This document shows, piece by piece, positions 1-7,350 of a stretch of 46,951 bases of DNA. The notes under the pieces are model-generated. The model made no database searches and was not told the origin of the DNA. It was given only the letters and a program-made list of their open reading frames with translations. Made by a program: the position numbers and the translations under genes. How positions within the stretch are numbered: position 1 is the stretch's first letter; each line of letters starts with the position of its first letter. The stretch is from contig NZ_CAMLDX010000012.1 of assembly GCF_946478885.1 (NCBI RefSeq), forward strand, positions 1-46,951, given 5' to 3'. Origin of the DNA: an uncultured Bacillus sp. GTDB taxonomy: Bacteria > Bacillota > Bacilli > Bacillales_B > DSM-18226.

Positions 1-848
1 GAATTGCATGATAACGGATCGTTCCGTCAACACTTATATGGATATGCTTTAACGGTCGATCAAAGCCATAGCGCTTTTCTGTATAAAACTTCTCATAATC
101 TTCTTCAGTCAATTCATTTTTATTTTTCTTCCAAATCGGCACCATACTATTGATAATTTGTTCTTCCTGAACATCCTCGTATTCATCTTCACTGCCCTCT
201 TTTAATTTTCGGGAAGTCACATCCATTTTAATCGGGTAGCGGATAAAATCAGAATACTTCTTAATAATTTGTTTCAAGCGATATTCTTCCAAGTACTCAT
301 CATAATTTTCCTCATCCGTATTTTCTTTGATCTTCAAAATAATCTCTGTTCCAGTATCATCCTTTTTGCAAGAATCAATCGTATAACCGTCTGCACCTTC
401 TGATACCCACTGATAGGCTTGGCTGCTGCTAAGTGCCTTACTCCTTACCGTTACTACATCTGCAACCATGAAAGCCGCATAAAATCCAACACCAAATTGA
501 CCGATAATGTCAAAACCATCCTTCAATTCATTTTCCGATTTAAAGGCTAAAGAACCGCTCTTCGCAATAACACCCAAATTGTTCTCCAATTCTTCCTGAG
601 TCATTCCGATCCCGGTGTCTTTGATCGTTAATGTCCGCTTTTCCTTATCAGGTATAACCTCTATGTAATACTGATCCTGTTGAAAGCTTAACGAATCATC
701 TGTTAAAGCTTTATAGTAAATCTTGTCAATAGCGTCACTGGCATTTGAAATAAGCTCCCGCAAAAATACCTCGTGATGTGTATAAATGGAGTTAATCATC
801 ATTTCCAATATTCGTTGAGACTCTGCCTGAAATTGTTTCTTTTCCATT
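1..848 (-). CDS. htpG: Chaperone HtpG (Hsp90), partial at window edge
   Basis: This is the N-terminal ~282 residues of the ATP-dependent Hsp90 chaperone; the rest lies beyond position 1. The translation opens [20 protein letters not shown] and shows the GHKL ATP-binding signatures of the family: [12 protein letters not shown] (helix with the Mg-binding Asn), DTGIGMT, and [15 protein letters not shown]. The start is the ATG at 848, preceded by an AAAGGAGAGG ribosome binding site. HtpG is a cytosolic folding and quality-control protein. Upstream lie a sigma-A-type promoter (937-965) and a perfect CIRCE operator (900-926), so HrcA heat-shock control is expected. This differs from what is known of B. 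subtilis htpG, which is not in the HrcA regulon. Family assignment is secure; only completeness is unknown. Confidence 0.97.
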
Positions 849-899
849 ATAACCTCTCCTTTCAAAATTAAGAACCATTTGCAAATTCAATCATGATCA

Positions 900-926
900 T
901 TAGCACTCATTCAATTAGAGTGCTAA
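900..926 (-). promoter_or_regulatory. CIRCE element (HrcA operator) upstream of htpG
   Basis: TTAGCACTC (900-908), nine spacer bases, then GAGTGCTAA (918-926) is an exact match to the CIRCE inverted repeat bound by the HrcA repressor. It sits just downstream of the -10 box and ~50 bp before the htpG start, in the 5' leader, where CIRCE elements repress dnaK and groE operons. Confidence 0.95.
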
Positions 927-936
927 TACTATTATT

Positions 937-965
937 TTAATATCAAATATAAAAGATGGTGTCAA
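937..965 (-). promoter_or_regulatory. Predicted sigma-A promoter of htpG
   Basis: Read on the minus strand, a consensus -35 TTGACA (960-965) is followed after 17 bases by TATTAA (937-942) as the -10. The CIRCE operator starts ~10 bp downstream, so a bound repressor would overlap the initiation region. Confidence 0.75.
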
Positions 966-990
966 TAAATTCGATGACTTTTTTTGTTTA

Positions 991-2874
991 CTAAAGGTGG
1001 GATCCATACTTATTATCATAATGTACTAATGTGAAAAGCGGAAAAATATAACGGTAGCTATGATAATGGATATAAAAGGCTCCTGCCATTCCTTGTCCGG
1101 CGGGATAAGCTGTTGTCCAATCTTCTTCTCGGTCAAGATGATGTAATAAAAAAGATAATCCGCGCCGAATTTCTTTTGTTGGATGATCATATACAGCAAT
1201 TAAGGCATCTAATACCCAGGCGGTGTGAATGAGCGTACTTGCCGATAAATCTTTAAACTCTCCTCTGCTATCACTCATGCATGATTCTCCCCAGCCGCCG
1301 TCATCATGCTGAATTTGCTTCATCCATCTAACTGCATTGGTAATAGCAGGACTAGATGGATTGACACCGGCGGCTACCAATCCCGTTACTGAGGCCCAGG
1401 TTCCATATATATAGCAGATTCCCCAGCGACCATACCAGGATCCATCGTCTTCTTGATGATTGATCAGCCAATTAATTCCGGCATTCATGGACTGATGAAA
1501 GCGGGGTATATTCGTATAGCGTCCAAGAAATTCTAATGTCCTTCCCGTCAAATCCGGCGTTGAAGGATCGGCAATCAGATGGGCTGCCCCATCTATCGGC
1601 AGCATTGTCAGCAGCTTATTATCCATTTGCCTCTCAAAAGCTGGCCAGCCTCCATCTTTATTTTGCATTGTCAGAATCCAGTTTATCCCTCTTTGCCAGG
1701 ATGGATAGTCCACCTGGTTTCCAGCAGCGAGATAGGAAAGAGAGCGAAGGACAGCTGTCGTATCATCAACATCAGGGACAAATGTATTAATATGGGAAAA
1801 CCCCCAGCCCCCAGGACGTCCTCCCCGATTATGGATAGCCCAGTCACCATACTTAACATGCTGCCTCTGCTGTAAATATTGAAAAGCCTTGACAATCATC
1901 GGGTCGAATACTGGGACGCCCGCTTGAAGTAAAGCCGTATTCAATAAAGATGTATTCCATACACCAGCTGTGGTATATTGCATATGCGGAAGATTATTTA
2001 TTTCACACTTCATCTCTTTTAATCCATTTACTGCTCTTAGGATCCTTGGATCTGTCTTCTTATAACCGAGGGACAACAAGGCAAAAATCATCAAAAATGT
2101 TGCACTAAAATAGCTTGAAAAGGTCCCATCCCCTTCTATTCGCGCAATCATATATTCCTTCGCTTTCTCCAACGTTTGCTTATGAAGATGGTCCGAAAAT
2201 TCAATTAAGCTCTGAACCCCTTTCTGTATAAGCGAAAACAAATCCTGCCATTCACCGATATCCCTTATTTCAAATGAATCTCGGTCTACAATAGCGGATA
2301 GATTCGGACTTTGCTCTGTTTTCAACTGGAATTTTTTATCGGCAAGAATCATTAATGGAATTAAATTAGCCCTTCCAAAAACGGAAAGATGGAAAAGATG
2401 AACGGGGAAATGCTGTGGCAACAGGATAAATTCAATGGGTAGCGGGAAAAAATCAGGCCACTTTACATGACCGGTCATCGCGAGCATAAATTTCGTAAAC
2501 ATATGGCATTTTTGTATACCGCCGTTTGCTAAGATGATATTCTTTGCTGCTAGGAGTCGGGGATCCTCTTCCTGGTAATATTCAGAATACAGGAGGGCAC
2601 TATAGGCTTCTGTCGTCGCGGAGACATTTACTTGTTCTTCATCATAAAATAACTTCCAGCCTCCATCCTTCCCCTGTTTACTGAGAATTCTTTCTGTCAG
2701 TCCTTTTATTAGATTTTCCTCATGAATTCCCAACGTCCTTAATAAAATAATCATGTAACAATCTGTAGAAATTCCCGTGTCAAATGGATATTTCCAAGAC
2801 CCGTCTGCAGCCTGGTCATGCCTTATCATATCAACCATTCTCTGAATCTCGTTCCTGATTCTATTTTGCATCAT
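991..2874 (-). CDS. sqhC: Squalene-hopene/sporulenol-type terpene cyclase
   Basis: A 627-residue class II triterpene cyclase. The catalytic acid motif DVDD (residues 368-371, in FVPDVDDTTAVL) that protonates the substrate is intact. Several QW-type repeats (GKDGGWKLF, GGRPGGWGFS, NKDGGWPAFE, EDDGSWYGRWG, HDDGGWGES) mark the alpha/alpha-barrel scaffold. The length fits B. subtilis SqhC (about 630 residues), a tetraprenyl-beta-curcumene cyclase that makes sporulenol; hopene formation from squalene is the alternative, and sequence alone does not decide the substrate. It is a monotopic membrane enzyme. The start is ATG at 2874, with a second ATG immediately after. It runs towards htpG without a clear terminator and is divergent from the YppC-like gene. 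Confidence 0.9.
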   Translation of the reverse strand: MMQNRIRNEIQRMVDMIRHDQAADGSWKYPFDTGISTDCYMIILLRTLGIHEENLIKGLTERILSKQGKDGGWKLFYDEEQVNVSATTEAYSALLYSEYYQEEDPRLLAAKNIILANGGIQKCHMFTKFMLAMTGHVKWPDFFPLPIEFILLPQHFPVHLFHLSVFGRANLIPLMILADKKFQLKTEQSPNLSAIVDRDSFEIRDIGEWQDLFSLIQKGVQSLIEFSDHLHKQTLEKAKEYMIARIEGDGTFSSYFSATFLMIFALLSLGYKKTDPRILRAVNGLKEMKCEINNLPHMQYTTAGVWNTSLLNTALLQAGVPVFDPMIVKAFQYLQQRQHVKYGDWAIHNRGGRPGGWGFSHINTFVPDVDDTTAVLRSLSYLAAGNQVDYPSWQRGINWILTMQNKDGGWPAFERQMDNKLLTMLPIDGAAHLIADPSTPDLTGRTLEFLGRYTNIPRFHQSMNAGINWLINHQEDDGSWYGRWGICYIYGTWASVTGLVAAGVNPSSPAITNAVRWMKQIQHDDGGWGESCMSDSRGEFKDLSASTLIHTAWVLDALIAVYDHPTKEIRRGLSFLLHHLDREEDWTTAYPAGQGMAGAFYIHYHSYRYIFPLFTLVHYDNKYGSHL

Positions 2875-2947
2875 GTACGAACCACTCCTCCTTAGATATC
2901 CTTATTGATACTTATTTCTTCCTCATGAAAATGATACCTAGAAAGGA

Positions 2948-4099
2948 GTGGTTACTATGTTTCAGATATTCATCAAGAGAAGACCTCAGCCGCTGCCCAA
3001 AGTCTTATTACTGTTAAAAAAAGAATTAAAGAAAAAAGAAGGAAAACAAATTGAGACAAAAAAACTCTCGTTCGAGGAGCAAAAACTTTTAGAATATATT
3101 CGCCATGAAACCCATTCATTAAACCTTAACAACCTTACTAGAACAAATGCCTATCTGCATTTTTTTCTCCGCCAGCCTGACGTGCATTGGGCCTTTTTAG
3201 GACATATGGTTTCACGAAACGGCGGGTGGAATATGACGGACTTAAAGGGGGAATTTCTGAACAGACTTCTTTCAAAAAAGGAACAAAGAGCTTTTTTTTC
3301 CTTTCTTGAAAGGGGAAATTGGCTTATCTTCCAAGACGTTTATCCTCAATTCATGATATATGAGGAAAGCATCAGAAAACAGAAAAATTTATTTTATCTT
3401 TTACCCTTTCTCCATGTTTCTACCTTCATGGAAACCATCTGGAACTATTATTGGAAAGAACATGATTCAAATCTGCTCACTGTTGCACTGATTATCAACG
3501 AACAAAGCTATTTAGAGAAAAGAGTGATTCGAAATCATGATTTTCAAAAGAATGTAATGAATTTACTGGAATTTAAGCTTCAAGATTATTTATCCCTAAA
3601 CCATATTCTCTTCCCCTATTCAAAAAACCGGAAAACGAAACTAATTGGACAAACATTACATCATTTCGAAAACCTGCAGGAGCGAATCCGTTTAGGCAAA
3701 CGATTATATTCGATTCTTTTTGCTGAAGAACAACTGTCTCATTCAATTAACTGGGCAGTGGATCATCGCCATACCGGTTCAAGAAAGGACTATTGGCCTC
3801 ACATTTTTCATGATGTCAAGGAAGGTATACCTAACCGACTACTTAAACCACGATTACACTCCTGTCAGATCACTCCAGGAACTCCAAGGATTTATAGTCC
3901 TGGATTAACGTTCACATGGAAAAATGTCAAACATGAGCCTGCTGAAATTCATGATTGGTTCACCAACTGGAAAGTTCTATACTATTTCATTGATTCTAAA
4001 GAAAAAATAAATGGAGAGATTCAAAATGACTATTGCAAAGCCCTCGAAAAACTCGAATTCGCCGCAATCACAAAAAAAGTTATTTCTATTTTTGAATAA
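2948..4099 (+). CDS. YppC-like DUF2515 protein
   Basis: A 383-residue protein of unknown function that I recognise as the DUF2515/YppC family of Bacillaceae. The diagnostic segment is near residues 60-105: NLTRTNAYL, then WAFLGHMVSRNGGWNMTDLK. It is basic near the N-terminus, has no clear signal peptide, and has amphipathic rather than obviously membrane-spanning helices. The ATG at 2948 lies inside the sequence GAAAGGAGTGGTTACTATG, which supplies its own ribosome binding site. An ATG two codons later is a less likely alternative start. The 3' end overlaps the next gene by ~74 bp, which suggests translational coupling. No enzymatic motif was recognised. Confidence 0.75.
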   Translation: MVTMFQIFIKRRPQPLPKVLLLLKKELKKKEGKQIETKKLSFEEQKLLEYIRHETHSLNLNNLTRTNAYLHFFLRQPDVHWAFLGHMVSRNGGWNMTDLKGEFLNRLLSKKEQRAFFSFLERGNWLIFQDVYPQFMIYEESIRKQKNLFYLLPFLHVSTFMETIWNYYWKEHDSNLLTVALIINEQSYLEKRVIRNHDFQKNVMNLLEFKLQDYLSLNHILFPYSKNRKTKLIGQTLHHFENLQERIRLGKRLYSILFAEEQLSHSINWAVDHRHTGSRKDYWPHIFHDVKEGIPNRLLKPRLHSCQITPGTPRIYSPGLTFTWKNVKHEPAEIHDWFTNWKVLYYFIDSKEKINGEIQNDYCKALEKLEFAAITKKVISIFE

Positions 4100-4493
4100 T
4101 CTTCTTCCCTTATTTCCTTGTATGGTGTTGAGTTCACTTCTGGGAACTTATTTAGATTTGTATTTTACTGGAAAAGGCTTTTACTCCTTTCCCATCAGAC
4201 CGATGGCTGAAGTATTCACCATCCATATCGGATTCACACTGCTTCATCTCCCTGTTTTGACGGCTGTGTTTCTTCTTATTTGCCGCACACTTCCCTTTAA
4301 GTATAAAGGGTTTTTCATTGTACTGATTGGCGTATTCATAACGATCATAGAAAAACTGGCAGAAGAAGTGGGATGGTTTGTCCATCACCATTCTTGGAAG
4401 CATCTTTATTCATTAATAGGATACAGTCTTTATTTGGTGATCATCTATTGCATTTATACCTTCTTCACGTATCACATCAACAAAAAGCAGTGA
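4026..4493 (+). CDS. Small multi-pass membrane protein
   Basis: A ~155-residue hydrophobic protein with about four predicted membrane helices: LFLFLNNLLPLFPCMVLSSLL, VFTIHIGFTLLHLPVLTAVF, FFIVLIGVFITIIEKLA and LIGYSLYLVIIYCIYTFF. The size and spacing resemble the CBO0543 family of small Firmicute membrane proteins, but I cannot confirm this. I chose the ATG at 4026 because GGAGAG (4013-4018) precedes it at normal distance; an in-frame ATG at 4011 overlaps that ribosome binding site. The gene begins inside the 3' end of the YppC-like gene. Function unknown. Confidence 0.6.
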   Translation: MTIAKPSKNSNSPQSQKKLFLFLNNLLPLFPCMVLSSLLGTYLDLYFTGKGFYSFPIRPMAEVFTIHIGFTLLHLPVLTAVFLLICRTLPFKYKGFFIVLIGVFITIIEKLAEEVGWFVHHHSWKHLYSLIGYSLYLVIIYCIYTFFTYHINKKQ

Positions 4494-4617
4494 AAGTCAT
4501 TTATTTCTTTTTAAAGTTATATTATATTTAAACATGTAATTAGCTCCTACTGTTATCTGATTCACGAAATAAATCTCAATTTTCAGATAAATAATCTATA
4601 TCAAAGAAGGATAGTAT

Positions 4618-5748
4618 ATGATCACTTTCAAACAATTTTTCCAAAGTCTCTTATTTATGCTGTTCAGCAGTATCGGTGGATTTTTATTTTCATTAACAGG
4701 CATTGGAATTGGCTGGATGATCGGCACAATTGTGCTAGCTGCATTGATTCACTTCCAACTTTCCTGGTCAAACTTGCAAAATGGATTGCCTCCATATTGG
4801 CTGCGAATCGGCCAATTGATTTTGGCGATTGAAATGGGTCGTAAACTAAATTTGGTTGTCTTACATACAGTTAGCGAACATATGTTAACCATAGCTTTTA
4901 TGCTTCTTGTTTCGATACTGTTATCCCTCTTATCCGGATTTATTGTATGGAGGTTTACTTCAACGGATCTTTTGACAAGTCTGTTTGCCACGGCACCAGG
5001 CGGGGTATCGACAATGCCAGGAATTGCGGAGGAAGTTGGAGCAAACACTGCCATTGTCAGCATCATCCAAACCATTCGTATCTTTTGTGTAGTTCTGACA
5101 ATCCCCATGATCGCTTCATCATCATGGCTGACTTCAATCTCAGAAACAGTGACCTCTGCAGCTTCTTCAGCAACCATTCATCCTGAATTTAGGTTTCATT
5201 ATATTGCGATAACTCTGATATTAGTAGCTGCAGCATGGGGAGGATATTATATTGGTCGTTTTCTACGTCTACCTGCACCGTGGCTCGTAGGCGGGATGCT
5301 CGGTGTAGCTCTCCTGCAAAGCATTTATTCATCCATAACTGGCCGTAGTATAGTCGCCTGGTGGCCGCATAGCCTGATCATCCTTTCCCAGATTTTTATC
5401 GCAGCAAGCATTGGTTCACGATTCCATAAAAGAATGTTTGCTGGTATTAAAAAAACTGTTCTAATTGCCTCTGTCAGTACAATAGGACTTGTCGCAGCAA
5501 TGTTTGGCTGCGCCTATGCCGTATCCGAATTAACCGGTATTTCTTTTACTACCTCTATGCTTGCATTTGCACCTGGAGGAGTAGCGGAAATGGCAGCCAC
5601 GGCTATTGTGCTCCATGCAGATGCTACTTTTGTTGTTGCAGTCCAGGTCCTACGGATTGTGTTTGTATTGCTGGTCCTCCCTCCATTATTTCGGGCATTT
5701 AATAAAGGAAAATTAAAGCAGAAGGCAGACTCACAAGCCCCCGTTTAA
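4618..5748 (+). CDS. AbrB-family membrane protein (AbrB duplication type)
   Basis: A 376-residue integral membrane protein with about ten helices in two repeated halves. Each half carries the glycine-rich signature of the family: LFATAPGGVSTMPGIAEEVGA (split here into its parts APGGVSTMP and GIAEEVGA) and AFAPGGVAEMAATAIVL. This is PF05145, often mis-annotated as a transcriptional regulator or ammonia monooxygenase. It is unrelated to the DNA-binding AbrB of B. subtilis and is probably a transporter of unknown substrate. The start is ATG at 4618 after an AGAAGG site. It stands alone and ends in a hairpin. Confidence 0.82.
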   Translation: MITFKQFFQSLLFMLFSSIGGFLFSLTGIGIGWMIGTIVLAALIHFQLSWSNLQNGLPPYWLRIGQLILAIEMGRKLNLVVLHTVSEHMLTIAFMLLVSILLSLLSGFIVWRFTSTDLLTSLFATAPGGVSTMPGIAEEVGANTAIVSIIQTIRIFCVVLTIPMIASSSWLTSISETVTSAASSATIHPEFRFHYIAITLILVAAAWGGYYIGRFLRLPAPWLVGGMLGVALLQSIYSSITGRSIVAWWPHSLIILSQIFIAASIGSRFHKRMFAGIKKTVLIASVSTIGLVAAMFGCAYAVSELTGISFTTSMLAFAPGGVAEMAATAIVLHADATFVVAVQVLRIVFVLLVLPPLFRAFNKGKLKQKADSQAPV

Positions 5749-5760
5749 AAAGGTGGGCTT
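5735..5760 (+). terminator. Hairpin overlapping the end of the AbrB-type gene
   Basis: AAGCCC (5735-5740) pairs with GGGCTT (5755-5760), with extra G-C pairs inside, and is followed by a moderately T-rich GATTTGTGTT. It overlaps the stop codon at 5746-5748 and probably ends this transcript. Confidence 0.5.
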
Positions 5761-5952
5761 GATTTGTGTTCTAGGCATACAACAAATACTCCTGCCGAAC
5801 AGGCCTTCCATAGACAAGACTCCACAGTAAATGAGCAGATAAAGTGCCTGAAACACTAAATTCAACAACTCATTACAACTAAGCCAAAGAAAAAACAAGT
5901 GCATCTTTTCTTTTGTTTTGCAAAATAATATATAATAAAGGAGGCTGTATAA

Positions 5953-6114
5953 ATGAATAAAAAGTTTGATACAGTAAATGAACTATATCAATCAAGTGAT
6001 TACAAAAGGAATCAAACGGTTTCTAAAGGATTGGCCGATACTCATGAACAAGTCAGTGACTCCTATATGACAGGAGATGTCTCTACGAACCAAGAGAAAG
6101 AAAAAAATAGGTGA
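5953..6114 (+). CDS. YozQ-like small protein (DUF4025)
   Basis: A 53-residue hydrophilic protein: it starts MNKKFDTVNELYQSSDYK and continues with SKGLADTHEQVSDSYMTGDV. The SKGLA-THEQVSD-YM-G core is the signature I associate with the YozQ/DUF4025 family of Bacillus. The near-perfect AAAGGAGG site at 5937-5944 and correct spacing make the start at 5953 convincing. No membrane segment or catalytic motif is present; small charged proteins like this are often sporulation- or stress-linked, but that is only inference. It is convergent with rtp and shares a bidirectional terminator with it. Confidence 0.8.
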   Translation: MNKKFDTVNELYQSSDYKRNQTVSKGLADTHEQVSDSYMTGDVSTNQEKEKNR

Positions 6115-6151
6115 AGAAGCGGGGCAATGTGTCCCTCTTTTTCACCTATTT
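6105..6151. terminator. Bidirectional terminator between the YozQ-like gene and rtp
   Basis: AAATAGGTGAA (6105-6115) pairs perfectly with TTCACCTATTT (6141-6151), enclosing a smaller GGGG/CCC hairpin. The stop codons of both converging genes lie in the stem arms. A-rich and T-rich flanks allow termination in both directions. Confidence 0.8.
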
Positions 6152-6517
6152 ATAATTATCTTCAAGTGCCTTGCGCAGCAGATGTGAACACCTGTCTAAA
6201 TCGGCTTTAACCATTTTTTTATAGGTTTTGGCCTTTTCTTTATCCTTAATCGAATATATTGCCACCTCTTGATATTTCGACCCGTCTTTCTTAATTTTTC
6301 CTCTCGTCAATATGCCTTCTTCAAGGAGATCGTGTAATGCCCTATATATTTCGGAGTGCTGTGGCTCAAATCCATATGGTTTAAACTCCTTTTTCATTTC
6401 ATCCAGTAACTGTAGCCCATACCATCTTCCATTTTCAATATTAGTAATGATGTACAATTTTAAAAAAGCCCTTTGCTTAATAAGAAAGCCTGTGCTTTCT
6501 CTTTTTCTGGTACCCAT
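6146..6517 (-). CDS. rtp: Replication terminator protein Rtp
   Basis: A 123-residue winged-helix protein that matches B. subtilis Rtp (122 residues) in length and along almost its whole sequence as I recall it. Conserved stretches include STGFLIKQRAFLKLYIIT near the N-terminus, GFEPQHSEIYRALHDLLEEG (recognition-helix region) and ELDRC-type AKTYKKMVKADLDRC in the C-terminal dimerisation helix. Rtp dimers bind Ter sites and arrest replication forks in one direction, and Rtp represses its own gene. The start at 6517 follows a GGAGGGATAAAG site. A -10 TATAAT and Ter-like sequences lie immediately upstream. PadR-family regulators share the fold, but the detailed match favours Rtp strongly. Confidence 0.93.
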   Translation of the reverse strand: MGTRKRESTGFLIKQRAFLKLYIITNIENGRWYGLQLLDEMKKEFKPYGFEPQHSEIYRALHDLLEEGILTRGKIKKDGSKYQEVAIYSIKDKEKAKTYKKMVKADLDRCSHLLRKALEDNYK

Positions 6518-6553
6518 CTTTATCCCTCCTGTTCATTATTTTATTTTTCTGAT

Positions 6554-6582
6554 TTTATTATAACACAATGTGTAATTAGTGA
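6554..6582 (-). promoter_or_regulatory. rtp promoter overlapping a degenerate Rtp site
   Basis: On the minus strand TATAAT (6557-6562) is a consensus -10 ~40 bp before rtp. Overlapping it is a sequence that starts with TCACTAA and contains the near-palindrome ACACATTGTGT, aligning in register with the stronger Ter site at 6685-6713 (same TTAGT end and a shared CAC core). Rtp binding here would block RNA polymerase, consistent with the known autoregulation. The -35 is not clear. Confidence 0.55.
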
Positions 6583-6684
6583 ATAAAAATAAGATTCAAG
6601 ACCTTTTCCTTATTTCTTTTTTTGTGTGCGAAAAATATATCTTTTTTAGCTAATTTGGATGCAGGAGAAGGAAAACATATTGTT

Positions 6685-6713
6685 TTGTAATTAGCACATA
6701 GAGTTTTTAGTAA
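6685..6713 (-). other. Candidate replication terminator (Ter) site
   Basis: Read on the minus strand the site contains ACTAAAAACTCTATGTGCTA. This fits most fixed positions of the B. subtilis Ter consensus as I recall it (ACTAA, five bases, CTATGTAC, then YAAAT); one position differs inside the CTATGTAC core. The B half-site lies at the lower-coordinate end. If the polarity known from B. subtilis holds, forks moving rightwards in this window would be stopped. The location ~170 bp upstream of rtp mirrors B. subtilis. Confidence 0.65.
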
Positions 6714-6765
6714 GAATATGTGTTCATTTTCCTTTTATACGAAAATAGAATGACTGAAGGACATA

Positions 6766-6797
6766 GAAAAAACACTTACAGTCGTAAGTGTTTTTTC
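6766..6797. terminator. Terminator of the dioxygenase operon
   Basis: GAAAAAACACTTAC (6766-6779) and GTAAGTGTTTTTTC (6784-6797) form a perfect 14-bp stem with a 4-base loop; the stem itself supplies A and T runs for both directions. It lies ~75 bp past the stop of the Rieske beta-subunit gene. Confidence 0.9.
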
Positions 6798-6870
6798 CAA
6801 AAAGACATGTTCTGAAGGGAACGGCGATGTCTGCCCCAAATGTACTTTGAATGGCAGTCAAGGATTCCAC

Positions 6871-7350
6871 TTACAAGAGAATACTAACCTTTCCATGTGG
6901 ACGTAAAGCATCCATTTTAAGGATGACCTTCTTGCCAGCAATTTTAATTTGGCCATCTTCTTTAACTAGTTTATATTCATTCACCCCAATATAATTATCA
7001 AAATAGTCACGTTTTGCACGGTAGGCTGAGAAGTTGCATTTTACAGTAGTAACACCATTTTCTTCACCAGCGATCCTTACATTATATACGTTGTGGACGG
7101 TTGAAGAATGTGGATACTCCACATGCGCTTCTTTTTTTAATAAACGTAATGCGCGGTGTTCAATACGTTCTCTATTATCGTTAATGAGATATAGAGCCGT
7201 TAACGGATTCGCATTTGGACTGCCGATTGGCGGAACCGCGTAGGTAGCATCAGCTGTAAATAATGACGCCCATTCCTTCATTTTCCATTCATCTAATAGT
7301 TCAGCCTCATAATATAAAAATTCTTCTACTTCTTGACGAGTTAAGCTCAT
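6871..7350 (-). CDS. Aromatic-ring-hydroxylating dioxygenase, beta subunit
   Basis: A 159-residue protein of the SnoaL-like/BenB-type beta-subunit family. It starts MSLTRQEVEEFLYYEAELLD and has the typical W-SLF--DA-Y-VPP pattern (WASLFTADATYAVPP), a R-ERIEHRALRLL segment, and a basic beta-sheet C-terminus. Beta subunits are structural partners in alpha3beta3 dioxygenases and have no metal. The ATG overlaps the alpha-subunit stop (ATGA, 4-bp overlap) and sits behind GGGGAGG, so the pair is translationally coupled. A strong terminator follows. The substrate cannot be read from this subunit. Confidence 0.9.
   Translation of the reverse strand: MSLTRQEVEEFLYYEAELLDEWKMKEWASLFTADATYAVPPIGSPNANPLTALYLINDNRERIEHRALRLLKKEAHVEYPHSSTVHNVYNVRIAGEENGVTTVKCNFSAYRAKRDYFDNYIGVNEYKLVKEDGQIKIAGKKVILKMDALRPHGKVSILL

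Noticed and set aside
1536..1895. Short ORFs opposite and within the cyclase gene
   Set aside because: They are shadows of sqhC, lack ribosome binding sites and resemble no known protein.
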